Shown piece by piece: positions 51,684 through 59,921 of a stretch of 64,000 nt of DNA; positions within the stretch are counted from its first letter, which is position 1; the number at the start of each line of letters is the position of its first letter. A program made the translations under genes and the position numbers. The notes under the pieces were generated by a model. It was not told the origin of the DNA, did no database searches, and saw only the letters and a program-made list of their open reading frames with translations. This DNA is from an uncultured Clostridia bacterium (GTDB lineage Bacteria; Bacillota; Clostridia; Christensenellales; CAG-138). The stretch lies in contig CAKTYU010000008.1 in the NCBI GenBank assembly GCA_934633985.1, positions 1 through 64,000 of the forward strand, given 5' to 3'.

Positions 51684-51711
51684 GGAGGCGGCCAAGCCGT
51701 CTCCGCTTTTT
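51684..51711 (+). terminator. Terminator of the collagen-like gene
   Basis: A 9-bp stem GGAGGCGGC/GCCGTCTCC with one G-T pair and a CAA loop, followed by GCTTTTT. Confidence 0.7.
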
Positions 51712-51723
51712 ATGTTTCATAAA

Positions 51724-52602
51724 TCACTTTATCAGCCGCAGCATATCCTCCGGCGGCGGGGATACGATATGCAGCTTTTCCCCGGACAGCGGGTGGGTGA
51801 GCCACAGCTCGCAGGAATGCAGCGCCGGGCGCGCTATCAGCTCCCGCTCCTCCCTGCCGTATAGCCAGTCTCCCGCCAGCGGATAGCCTATGGCGGACAT
51901 GTGCAGCCTGAGCTGGTGGGTGCGCCCTGTATGCGGTATCAGCCGCAGCAGCGTAAGGCCGTTGCTATGCCGGAGCGTCCTGTACTCGGTAAGCGCGGGC
52001 GATCCCGAGGGCTGTATGGCACGCTTGTATCGCGAGCCCTCCTCAAAGCCTATGGGCAGCTCTATCCTGCCGCTTTCCGGCTCAACATGCCCTACGGATA
52101 TGCCTGCGTATTCCCGCCTGAACCCGTCCGTGTGCATTATAAGCTTGAGCCTGTGGTGCATGTAGCCGTTCTTGGCTATCGTCATTATTCCCGTCGTGCC
52201 CCTGTCCAGCCTGCTTACCGGGTGAAAGTTTTCGCCCTCCCTTAAGCGCGCGGAAAAAGCATTTTCCAGCGTAAGCTCCTCTGGGTCGCGGGTGGAGCTA
52301 TGCACCGCAACGCCTGCGGGCTTGTCTATTATTACTATATCCTCGTCCTCATAAAGCACGCTCAGCGGCATATACATTGGCGCGGGCCGCACCGCCTCCC
52401 CGTCGCATATCTCGGCGCAAAGCACGTCGCCCGCCGATAAAATAGCCGTCGTATAAGCCTTTTTGCCGTTTAAGGTTATGCCCTCCGGCCTGCGCTTTAA
52501 GCGCGATATATGGCCATCGGACATGAAAAAGCAGCGCTTGAGCCCGCTTTCCACGCTCAGGCCCGCAAGCTCCTCTGTAATTTTCTCACACAGCTTCCGC
52601 AC
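51724..52602 (-). CDS. RluA-family pseudouridine synthase
   Basis: A 292-residue rRNA or tRNA pseudouridine synthase. The catalytic Asp is in HPVSRLDRGTTGIMTIAK. DKPAGVAVH and the late HTGRTHQLRLHMSAIGYPLAGDWLYG are family hallmarks. The N-terminal 70 residues look like an S4-type domain (LKRRPEGITLNGKKAYTT.. VLCAEI). Which RNA it modifies cannot be read from sequence. Confidence 0.92.
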   Translation of the reverse strand: MRKLCEKITEELAGLSVESGLKRCFFMSDGHISRLKRRPEGITLNGKKAYTTAILSAGDVLCAEICDGEAVRPAPMYMPLSVLYEDEDIVIIDKPAGVAVHSSTRDPEELTLENAFSARLREGENFHPVSRLDRGTTGIMTIAKNGYMHHRLKLIMHTDGFRREYAGISVGHVEPESGRIELPIGFEEGSRYKRAIQPSGSPALTEYRTLRHSNGLTLLRLIPHTGRTHQLRLHMSAIGYPLAGDWLYGREERELIARPALHSCELWLTHPLSGEKLHIVSPPPEDMLRLIK

Positions 52603-52725
52603 GGCAGTCCTCTTCCCGGTCGTTTATTTTTTGGCTTACATCGGAATATTATAGCCCATGCGCCACCTTCCGGCAATCGCCCGCGGGGGCAAAATATTTC
52701 AATCGAACTTTTTTTGAAAAAGGGG

Positions 52726-52754
52726 TTGCTTTTTATGTTTTGATGCCTTATAAT
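52726..52754 (+). promoter_or_regulatory. Promoter of tRNA-Asn
   Basis: TTGCTT (52726-52731) and TATAAT (52749-52754) with a 17-base spacer. The tRNA begins 14 bases downstream. Confidence 0.8.
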
Positions 52755-52768
52755 AACACTCGTTCCGT

Positions 52769-52844
52769 TCCTCCTTAGCTCAGTCGGTAGAGCATGCGGC
52801 TGTTAACCGCAGTGTCGTTGGTTCGAGTCCAACAGGGGGAGCCA
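52769..52844 (+). tRNA. tRNA-Asn (anticodon GTT)
   Basis: A complete cloverleaf of 76 bases with encoded CCA. Acceptor TCCTCCT pairs with AGGGGGA (one G-T pair). D arm GCTCAGTCGGTAGAGC, anticodon stem TGCGG/CCGCA with loop CTGTTAA, and T arm GTTGGTTCGAGTCCAAC. The anticodon GTT reads asparagine codons. Confidence 0.96.
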
Positions 52845-52845
52845 G

Positions 52846-52878
52846 AAAAGCCCGAAAACGCAATGTTTTCGGGCTTTT
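52846..52878 (+). terminator. Terminator of tRNA-Asn
   Basis: A perfect 14-bp stem AAAAGCCCGAAAAC/GTTTTCGGGCTTTT with loop GCAAT, directly after the tRNA CCA. Confidence 0.85.
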
Positions 52879-52899
52879 GATTTATTATGCTTTATGCTG

Positions 52900-53031
52900 T
52901 CATCTCATCCGTCCATCGCCGCCCATGAGCGCGGTCATTTCCTCAATGCGCTCCAACGGGAACGGCGGCTCGCAAAGAGGCTTCATATAGTAACCCTTTT
53001 CAAAGGTTTTGCGTTTGTTTTCGCGGTTCAT
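52900..53031 (-). CDS. Possible 43-residue small protein
   Basis: Reading MNRENKRKTFEKGYYMKPLC at the start, then a Pro-rich turn and a helix ending in GGDGRMR. AGAAGGA lies 6 bases before the ATG, which is a strong ribosome site. No family is recognised. It follows the YoaP-like gene on the same strand after 290 bases of sequence with short broken frames, so it could equally be a fragment of a lost gene. Confidence 0.35.
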   Translation of the reverse strand: MNRENKRKTFEKGYYMKPLCEPPFPLERIEEMTALMGGDGRMR

Positions 53032-53321
53032 TGTAAGTCCTTCTGAAGATATGCGGTCTGTTCTTTGGGAGGAATGGCGTGTGTCGGATTTGCCAGACCT
53101 CCCGGTCAGGCCACACGCTCTGGTAATAAAGTGGTAAGCTTCAAAAAAATACTCCTTTTGTCTATAATTTTTTATACTTGGTCATCTTCTGTGCGTCGGG
53201 GCTTTTACGCCCGCACGGCCTCGGAAAGCTCCATGACAGAGCAGCCTTTGCTTTCATCACGGCCAATGCGCTGTTTTTCATTCTGTTTCCCCCATAAATT
53301 CATGTTCCGAGGCCCGGCGGC
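53032..53321. other. Gap with short broken frames
   Basis: Several minus-strand frames of 25-40 codons begin behind ribosome-site-like sequences (AAAGGAG near 53150, and GGGGGAAACAG upstream of an ATG near 53285), but none forms a recognisable protein. It looks like eroded coding DNA next to the accessory operon. Confidence 0.4.
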
Positions 53322-54068
53322 TCAGTCCCCAATACCCGCCAGCGCCATAAACTTTTTATCCGACTGGATCGCCTGTGTCAGGAACCTGCCGTCCCGGAAC
53401 AGGGCGCAGGTGGTGACCGGCGCGGGTACATTCTGCGCGGATCCTTTGTCTGTGATATGGATTGCCTTGAACGGGATGCCGTGCTCCTCGGCAATCTCCT
53501 GTACCCTCGGCACCCAGTAAGAAGTGTAGGGGCACTGGTCGGTGTAGTAGAGGACAAAGCCGCCCTCGTCTACCTTGGGGTGCCTGGCGCAGTCCTTGAA
53601 GCTCGGCGGCTCCGCGCTCCCTGCAAGGGGCAGGTACATGAGGTTGATCCCGCAGTCGGATATGTCCGCAACCTTAAAGCCTTTATGGGACAGGAATTTC
53701 GGATCGGCTAAAAATTCCCGCTTCCGCCCCTCGGCGCAGAGGATGCAAACTCCCTTCCTGCCCTGCGCCTCGGCGTCCCGTATGCACTCGGAAAGCAGCT
53801 CTGAGGAATACCCGTGTCCCTTCATTGAGCCGGAAACCCACAGGCAGTTGATGTAGAGCCAGCCGTCCGCCTCAATAGGCGCCCATGCGTTTTCCGCCGG
53901 AATGTACTCGATAAAGCACTTGCCCCGCTCCGTGCTGCGGTAAAAGACAAGCCCCTCGTCAAAGCGCTGCTTGAGCCATTCCTTCTTAGCAAGGCTCTGC
54001 TTGCCGGACATTGCGCAGCATATATGCTCCTTTCCGATATTCTCTTTGGTGATACGTATGTAGTTCAC
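53322..54068 (-). CDS. GNAT acetyltransferase with YoaP-like C-terminal domain
   Basis: A 248-residue protein. The GNAT domain (about 1-140) shows the acetyl-CoA loop pattern near WVSGSMKGHGYSSELL. The C-terminal 90 residues form a thioredoxin-like YoaP domain with DQCPYTSYWVPRVQEIAEEHGIPFKAI and TTCALFRDGRFLTQAI. The paired domain order is that of Bacillus YoaP. The substrate is unknown. It overlaps the preceding hydrolase gene by 4 bases, as the last gene of a four-gene operon. Confidence 0.82.
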   Translation of the reverse strand: MNYIRITKENIGKEHICCAMSGKQSLAKKEWLKQRFDEGLVFYRSTERGKCFIEYIPAENAWAPIEADGWLYINCLWVSGSMKGHGYSSELLSECIRDAEAQGRKGVCILCAEGRKREFLADPKFLSHKGFKVADISDCGINLMYLPLAGSAEPPSFKDCARHPKVDEGGFVLYYTDQCPYTSYWVPRVQEIAEEHGIPFKAIHITDKGSAQNVPAPVTTCALFRDGRFLTQAIQSDKKFMALAGIGD

Positions 54069-55003
54069 AGATCGTCAACCTCCTCTAATTTGTACGGCTC
54101 GGCCGGGAACTGGTGCCGGGTATTTTCCTGAACGGTTAGCGTCACATTGCAGCCTGCTTGTTTGGTCGCGGCATATAGCTGCCTTGCCATGGGCAGGCAG
54201 TCCTCGTCCTCTGAGCCGCAGAATATCCGAAGCGCAATATTCTTTTGCGAAACGGCGCGAGCTATATCTTCTGCATGATCCTGCAATACCGGGAGCCAGG
54301 GGCTTTGCAGAATCAGCAGATCGCAGCACGCAGGCGAAAATGCTGCCGCGCGCAAAAGCATATCGCATCCGGCAGAAAAGCCGCCGCAGGCAATTTTGTG
54401 ATAGCCTTCGCCCCGCACCCTTTCCATGGAATTTGCTACCGGCAAATAGGAGGCCATGTCATAGCTCCACCGATAGGTTCCGTACCCGTCCGGCTCGGCG
54501 CTTTGTACTGTTTCCATCTGCCAATAGCTGTTTCTTCCAACGATAGGTTCCCAGTCCGACTGCGCGATCTGACCATTCTGTGTGTTCCCGTGAATAGCCA
54601 GGAACAGGTTGTCAGCCTCTTTCTTCTCCCATGAGAACCATGCTTTTGCCTTGGAAACTGCATCTGCATAGCGGCCATTCGATATTGCTTTCAGCGCGAG
54701 AAACGCAGCGTCGCCTTTCAGCGCCGCAAGGTCGTCATCCTCCAAGACCTCCGGGCGATACCACCAGTTGTTATCCCGTATCGCCCTTCGCAGCCACTCC
54801 AAGGCCGCCTCCGGCATATCGGCTCCGCCGGCCAGACAGGAAAGGAAGTAGAAGGTTTGGGGGCCGAAGCTGCGCGGATCATCTTCATAGGCCTTCCGCA
54901 AAAACCGGTATGCCTCCGGATACCCCTTCTCGGCCACGGACAATGCGGTTTCCAAAATATCATTTTCCCTGTTTATGTTCATTTGCGCTTCATAGCTGTC
55001 CAT
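54065..55003 (-). CDS. Alpha/beta hydrolase with N-terminal helical repeat region
   Basis: A 312-residue protein. Residues 1-125 are helical with TPR-like spacing (ALSVAEKGYPEAYRFLRKAYEDDPRS, EAALEWLRRAIRDN). From about 125 a hydrolase fold starts (NLFLAIHGNTQNG). The nucleophile elbow is CGGFSAGCD (Ser), a candidate acid is in FCGSEDEDCLP, and the His is in TRHQFPAE. A cytoplasmic esterase or peptidase of unknown substrate. Overlaps the YoaP-like gene by 4 bases. Confidence 0.75.
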   Translation of the reverse strand: MDSYEAQMNINRENDILETALSVAEKGYPEAYRFLRKAYEDDPRSFGPQTFYFLSCLAGGADMPEAALEWLRRAIRDNNWWYRPEVLEDDDLAALKGDAAFLALKAISNGRYADAVSKAKAWFSWEKKEADNLFLAIHGNTQNGQIAQSDWEPIVGRNSYWQMETVQSAEPDGYGTYRWSYDMASYLPVANSMERVRGEGYHKIACGGFSAGCDMLLRAAAFSPACCDLLILQSPWLPVLQDHAEDIARAVSQKNIALRIFCGSEDEDCLPMARQLYAATKQAGCNVTLTVQENTRHQFPAEPYKLEEVDDL

Positions 55004-55008
55004 AAGCC

Positions 55009-55293
55009 TTAATCCTTCCTGACCGCAAGGCAGTAATTGACGTGCTCGAAGGCTTTCATATCCGCCCCGGCCTTGTCGATAATATCCCTTTGAATGTCCT
55101 CCGGCTCCCGAAAAGCGAAATCGTCCAGCCCAGCGCCGAGGATATAGCCCTGTACGGCTGCATATTCTTCTGCCGTCATCAGCTCCTTTGCAAGTAAATC
55201 TGCAAAGACCGGATGCTCCTCATTCTCTGCGTGAAACGCCCGCCCAAAGGAGCTCATCAGGGCGGTAAGGCTGGCTTTGTCTTTCATGTCCAT
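55009..55293 (-). pseudogene. Internally deleted remnant of a SAM-dependent (LCM-type) methyltransferase
   Basis: A 94-residue frame that joins three parts of a methyltransferase normally about 270 residues long. The first is the N-terminal helix region (LMSSFGRAFHAENEEHPVFADLLAKELMT). SAM motif I follows, as YILGAGLDDFAFREPE, without the 50-60 residues that should precede it. The last is a C-terminal end AFEHVNYCLAVRK. The catalytic body between motif I and the end is missing. No frameshift is seen, so it may be expressed, but it cannot form a complete fold. It lies in an operon between the HTH regulator and the hydrolase. Confidence 0.65.
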
Positions 55294-55302
55294 AAGCCTC
55301 GC

Positions 55303-55803
55303 CTACTCATTCGTCGGTGCGGAGATGAGGGTTATCCGCCGCGTTTTGCTGCCTTCGGAGGCCTTCTGCTTCATGTACTTTACCGTAACCTGATCGATCT
55401 CCGAAAGATACTCCGAGAATTCCTCGTTTGTCAGCACCAGCGTACAGTTCGTAAACAGCAGCATATCCTTTCGCGGGTCGGCATTGCCTGTGGAAAAGTA
55501 TCTTGCAAACGAGGTGCAGATACTGAGCAGCGCCATCTGCACGGCATTTCCGTCTTTATCCTCGGTTTCCATTGCGCCCTTATTAAGTTGATAAACGCTT
55601 TCCACCGTGCCGCGGATCCGGTTTTCGCCCACCACCATAAGTATAGAGCTATCCGCAAGGATTTTAATATGGCGATACAGGCTTGCGCTCGGAACATCTG
55701 GCAACGCGCCTTTTACCTCCTTTACCGTGCCGGTTTCGTGAAGCAAAAAATACTGGAATATCCTTTGTCGAACCGGGTTCATTACAATTTCCGCCAGCTC
55801 CAT
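55303..55803 (-). CDS. Winged-helix (ArsR/HTH_20-like) transcriptional regulator
   Basis: A 166-residue protein. The helix-turn-helix at about 8-70 has NPVRQRIFQYFLLHETGTVKEVKGALPDVPSASLYRHIKIL. The rest is a helical effector or dimer region. First gene of the minus-strand operon with the methyltransferase remnant, hydrolase and YoaP-like genes, hence likely autoregulator. The upstream AT-rich gap contains TTGATAATGTCAA, an imperfect palindrome that could be its operator. Confidence 0.8.
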   Translation of the reverse strand: MELAEIVMNPVRQRIFQYFLLHETGTVKEVKGALPDVPSASLYRHIKILADSSILMVVGENRIRGTVESVYQLNKGAMETEDKDGNAVQMALLSICTSFARYFSTGNADPRKDMLLFTNCTLVLTNEEFSEYLSEIDQVTVKYMKQKASEGSKTRRITLISAPTNE

Positions 55804-56082
55804 GCAGCGCTATCACTCCTCGAATTATTATTTTATTATATTATATTCTCATATTTGATAATGTCAAGAGAATTGTTTGTTTTTTCTGCCGCCGAAACGT
55901 AGCTGCGCGAGCTTGAACGGGGCAAGCTTCAACAAAGGCAGTATATTGCAAAGATCCTCTCTGCGCCTCTCCCCCTCTCCCGCCATTATTCACAATAATT
56001 TTAATATCCACAGGCCCGCTTATGGTATAGAATATAATAGATAATTGTATGTAATGCGCTCGCGCTGTCGAAAGGATAATTC

Positions 56083-56793
56083 ATGTACCGCTTAATTGCC
56101 ATCCTGCTCATACCTGCCCTGCTCATGGCGGGGTGTGCAAGGGCTGAGACGGATTCATACATACAGGTCATAGTGCCTGAGGGCGGAGGCTATGAGGCGG
56201 CGGTCACGCCAAGGCCCGCGGCCCCCTCGCCCACCGCTTCCCCGACCCTGAACCCATCGGAGGCGCCGGAGGCCGCCCTCGCGCCGCAGCCGGCAGCGCC
56301 GCCCACCGCGGCGCCAAAGCAAGCCGCATCGCCCACACCTACGGCAAGGCCCTCTGCCTCCCCGACGGCGGAGCCCGCGGTTATCTTAAAGGCCGCCGAC
56401 GGCGACTACAACTCCGGCATACTCGAGCTGGTCAACCAATACAGGAAGCAGACTGGGCTTAATTCGCTCAAATATTCGGGCAAGCTGCAAAAAGCCGCGG
56501 ACGTACGCGCCCGCGAGATCGTAACCCTTTTCGATCACACCCGGCCCGACGGCTCCAACTGCTCTACGGCTGTCACCGAAAGCGGCATCAGCTTTAGCGC
56601 ATTCGGCGAAAACATATTCATGTGCAGCGGGGTGACAAACCTTACGTCAAAGCTGATATTTGACGCTTGGATGGACTCTCCCAGCCACAGGGAAAACATT
56701 CTCAGGGAAGGCTTTACGGATATGTGCATAGGCATATATTCCGCCGACGGCTCCACATACGCCGTTCAGCTTTTTGGGGCCGGCCTTTCCTGA
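56083..56793 (+). CDS. CAP-domain (SCP/PR1) lipoprotein
   Basis: A 236-residue predicted lipoprotein, lipobox LMAGC with Cys18. A Pro/Ala/Thr-rich linker (about 45-100) could span the wall. The CAP domain (about 108-236) has LVNQYRKQTGLNSLKYSGKLQKAADVRA, His in FDHTRPDGS, Glu in FGENIF and His in SPSHRENIL, as in clostridial CwlB/YkwD-like proteins. GAAAGGA precedes the ATG. It is 45 bases upstream of the SpoIID-like gene and probably co-transcribed, so it may be part of the same wall-associated set. Confidence 0.88.
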   Translation: MYRLIAILLIPALLMAGCARAETDSYIQVIVPEGGGYEAAVTPRPAAPSPTASPTLNPSEAPEAALAPQPAAPPTAAPKQAASPTPTARPSASPTAEPAVILKAADGDYNSGILELVNQYRKQTGLNSLKYSGKLQKAADVRAREIVTLFDHTRPDGSNCSTAVTESGISFSAFGENIFMCSGVTNLTSKLIFDAWMDSPSHRENILREGFTDMCIGIYSADGSTYAVQLFGAGLS

Positions 56794-56838
56794 TGTATCG
56801 ATATCATTCAGAAGGATCTTTTACAGGAGGCATTGTTT

Positions 56839-58587
56839 ATGCAAAAAATCACAAAGGCCATCGCCTTTGCCATGGCGCTTACGCTCGTCATGGTCATGCT
56901 TCCCGCCTTCGCCGCGGTGTTCCACAGCGACGTGCGGGTAAAGCTATCCATAGGCAGCGCAAGGTCGTTTACCTTCACCCCGGTAGGCGAATACACGCTG
57001 AAGGAAGCCGACAAGGGAGTGGGGACCGACGAGCTCACCGTCGAGGCGGTGGGCAGCCGGGTATCCATAAAGCTGGGGGACAAGACCTACACCGGCCCCT
57101 CCCTTACGCTGCTTTCAAAGAACTACGGCAAGACCACCGACTATATCAGGCTCAAGAACGCGGAATACGGCACCTGCACCTACCTCGGCAACATGACCTT
57201 TGACGTGTACGAGGGCAGCATACGCGCCATAAACACGCTGCCCCTCGAGCAGTACCTTTACGGCGTGGTACCCCACGAAATGAGCAACTCCTTCCCGGTG
57301 GAGGCCCTTAAGTCACAGGCGGTGTGCGCCCGCGGCTATGCCGTCGCCCGCTGTTCAAGGTACGCCGCGAGCCGCTCGTACGACCTTGTGGACACCTCAA
57401 AGGATCAGGTATACCGTGGCTACGCCAGCAAGAACGCCCGCGCCATAGCGGCGGTTGATGCCACCAAGGGCCAGGTGCTGGTATATGACGGCGACATAAT
57501 CGAGGCCTTCTACTCCGCCTCCAACGGCGGGCAGACCGAGCGCACCGGCAATGTATGGGAAAACGACCTCCCCTACTACACCCACGCCGACGACGTGTAT
57601 GACCTGCTCAACAAGTCCAGCCTTGAGGAGAAGTCCTTTATTCCCGATGCATACGACGAGACGACGGAAAAGCTAATGGACAGCTCTGTCCTCACGGCTA
57701 TAAAAAAGGCCGCCTATGCCGCCGCCGGTAAGGAGGTCGAGCTTCTCTCCACGGTAAAGGTGCTTGCAAAGGACCCCAGCGCCGAAAACGACCCGGAGCA
57801 GCGCTGCTACACCAACGTTGAGCTTACCCTGATGGTAGCGCCCGCAGGCAGCCCGGAGCAGGCGGGGCAGATAACCTTCACGCTGCCCTTTGAAAAGCTC
57901 AGCTTCGGCAGCTATGAGAACACGTTGGGACAGATAGGCGCAAAAAAGCGCAACCTCCGCATGTACGGCGCGGAGCGCGGCGAATACCATACCGCAGAAA
58001 ACCAATACTCAGGGTGGTTCCTCACCCAGCGCCGATACGGCCACGGGGTTGGCCTTTCCCAGCGCAGCGCGCAGGAGCGCGCCCGCGCCGGGCAGAAATA
58101 CGAGGACATACTGGCCTTCTATTATAGGGACACGGCGCTTTACACAGTGGGAACCTTTGAAACCGCCCCCAGGATAAAGGCCGAGGGCTGCACCTTCCAG
58201 TCCTGCGGCATAAGCGGCATAAAGCCCGGCACGACCACAGAAAAGCTGCTGGGCAAGCTGCAGTCCGACGGCGCACTCTCCATAATCGACAAGAAGGGCG
58301 CAAAGAAGGAAGGTACGCTGTGCACCGGCGATTCCGTCCGCAATACCTATGACAACGGCCTCGCCATATTCGACCTGCCCATAGTGATATACGGCGATGT
58401 GGATGGCAACGGCAAAATAGACAAGGGCGACATAGCCGCCCTGCAAAAGCACCTGATAAGGTCCTCCATACTTGGCGGCCCTTACCTCATAGCAGCGGAC
58501 GTAAACCACGATGAAACGGTGGATATAATGGATATGATACGGCTGATACAGTACGTATCCGACGATGCAAAGATAACTCAGGAGGAT
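56839..58587 (+). CDS. SpoIID/LytB-type protein with C-terminal dockerin
   Basis: About 583 residues. Signal peptide at 1-26. SpoIID domain with the catalytic Glu147 in GVVPHEMSNSFPVEALKSQAVCARGYA, FYSASNGGQTE, and YGHGVGLSQRSAQERARAGQKYEDIL. SpoIID proteins are lytic transglycosylases acting on denuded glycan. The C-terminal 64 residues form a type I dockerin with two calcium loops, DVDGNGKIDKGD and DVNHDETVDIMD. GGAGG places the start at the ATG at 56839, not the TTG six bases upstream. The next gene encodes a cohesin protein, its likely docking partner. The stop at 58588-58590 is 3 bases before it. Confidence 0.9.
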
Positions 58588-58593
58588 TAAAAA

Positions 58594-59820
58594 ATGAAGA
58601 CTTCCAGCACATATAAGCGTATCCTGTCCCTCGCCGCCGTTCTGCTTTTAGCGGCTATCCCCGCCGTGGCCTTCGCCGCACCGGAGCTTGCCGCCGAGGC
58701 GGACAAGTCCTCCGTCACCGCCGGGGACGCCGTCGTGGTGACGATCACCCTATCTGGGAAAAAGCTCTCCGCTGCCGAGGGCGAATTTACATACGACCCT
58801 TCCCTCCTCACCTTTACAGAGGGGGACGGCGGCGCTTCAGACGGGCGCATAGCTCTGGTCTCCGCCGAGAAGGACGGCGCATCCTCCCTTTCCGCCCGCA
58901 TAACCTTTACGGCTGCCGGCGCGGGCGAGGCCAAGGTGGATTTCAACATAACCAAGGCCCTCAATTACAGCGGCGAGGATCAGGGCGCAGCCACGGCCTC
59001 CGTTACGGTATCCATAGCCGCCGCGCCTGAGACGGTCCAGGCCGCCGCGCCCGATTACGCCACCGAGGGCATACCCGCAGAGGGCATAACCGACGATAAG
59101 GGACAGCAGATGTACATCTGGACCAACCTCGAAAACGTGACCATACCCTCCAAGTATTCAGAGACGACAGTGGACTACAAGGGGCAAACCGTTCCCGCCG
59201 TATCCGTGCAGGATTCCGACGCGCCCACCCTCCTCTACCTCTCCAACGCCTCGGGCGAAAATGGCGGCTACTACATATACGATGCCGCCAAGGGCTCCCT
59301 TTACAGGTATCAGACGGTGAGCTCCACCTCCCGCTCCTACATCATGCTGGAGCCGGACGGCTCCGTGCCGCTGCCGGAGGGCTTTACCGAGACCACCATA
59401 ACCATTGACGACAAGCAGGTAAAGGCATGGGCTGGACAGGACGCCCAGGGCACCGTGTACCTGATATACGGCCGCAACCCCGACGGCGAGGTGGGCTATT
59501 ACGTATACAGCGAGGCTGACAAGTCCATACAGCGCTACGCCGTAATGCCCGCAAGGCCGGTGAGCCCGGAGCTGCCCGCGGAGGCCGCGCCCACCCCCGG
59601 CATTGACGAGCCCGCGGAGCAGCCGGAGGGCGGCAGCTCCGGCATAAGCCCCATAATGTTCTATGGTGCATGCGGCGCGGCAGCCCTGCTTCTCATCGCC
59701 CTCATAGCGGTGATAGTGAAGCACTCCAGCGAGGAAAAGCAGCGCAGGGAACGCCTTGCCCGGCGGCGCGCCCAGCGGGAAAGGGAGCGCTCCGAGGCCA
59801 AGGCCGGCGTTGAGGAATAA
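58594..59820 (+). CDS. Membrane-anchored cohesin-domain protein
   Basis: A 408-residue surface protein. Signal peptide about 1-29, cohesin domain about 31-147 (KSSVTAGDAVVVTITLSG.. GEFTYDPSLLTFTEGDG.. ARITFTAAGAGEAKVDFN). A middle beta-rich region without known family spans about 160-330, then a Pro/Glu-rich linker, TM about 352-374 and a basic cytoplasmic tail (RRERLARRRAQRERER). The start follows CTCAGGAGG. Cohesin next to a dockerin protein implies a one-to-one tether at the membrane. Confidence 0.86.
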   Translation: MKTSSTYKRILSLAAVLLLAAIPAVAFAAPELAAEADKSSVTAGDAVVVTITLSGKKLSAAEGEFTYDPSLLTFTEGDGGASDGRIALVSAEKDGASSLSARITFTAAGAGEAKVDFNITKALNYSGEDQGAATASVTVSIAAAPETVQAAAPDYATEGIPAEGITDDKGQQMYIWTNLENVTIPSKYSETTVDYKGQTVPAVSVQDSDAPTLLYLSNASGENGGYYIYDAAKGSLYRYQTVSSTSRSYIMLEPDGSVPLPEGFTETTITIDDKQVKAWAGQDAQGTVYLIYGRNPDGEVGYYVYSEADKSIQRYAVMPARPVSPELPAEAAPTPGIDEPAEQPEGGSSGISPIMFYGACGAAALLLIALIAVIVKHSSEEKQRRERLARRRAQRERERSEAKAGVEE

Positions 59821-59832
59821 CCGATAATTATA

Positions 59833-59880
59833 AAGCGTCCTGTATGCTGCATATTGCAGCATACAGGACGCTTGCTTTTT
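59833..59880 (+). terminator. Terminator of the CAP-SpoIID-cohesin operon
   Basis: A perfect 19-bp stem (59833-59851 with 59855-59873), loop TAT, then GCTTTTT. Confidence 0.9.
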
Positions 59881-59921
59881 GCGTATGCGTCTATGCCTGA
59901 GGCCGTTCTGACGGCCTTATA

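Noticed and set aside
52769..55900. Integration of the accessory operon at the tRNA-Asn 3-prime end
   Set aside because: I looked for a second copy of the tRNA 3-prime sequence on the right side and found none, and there is no integrase.
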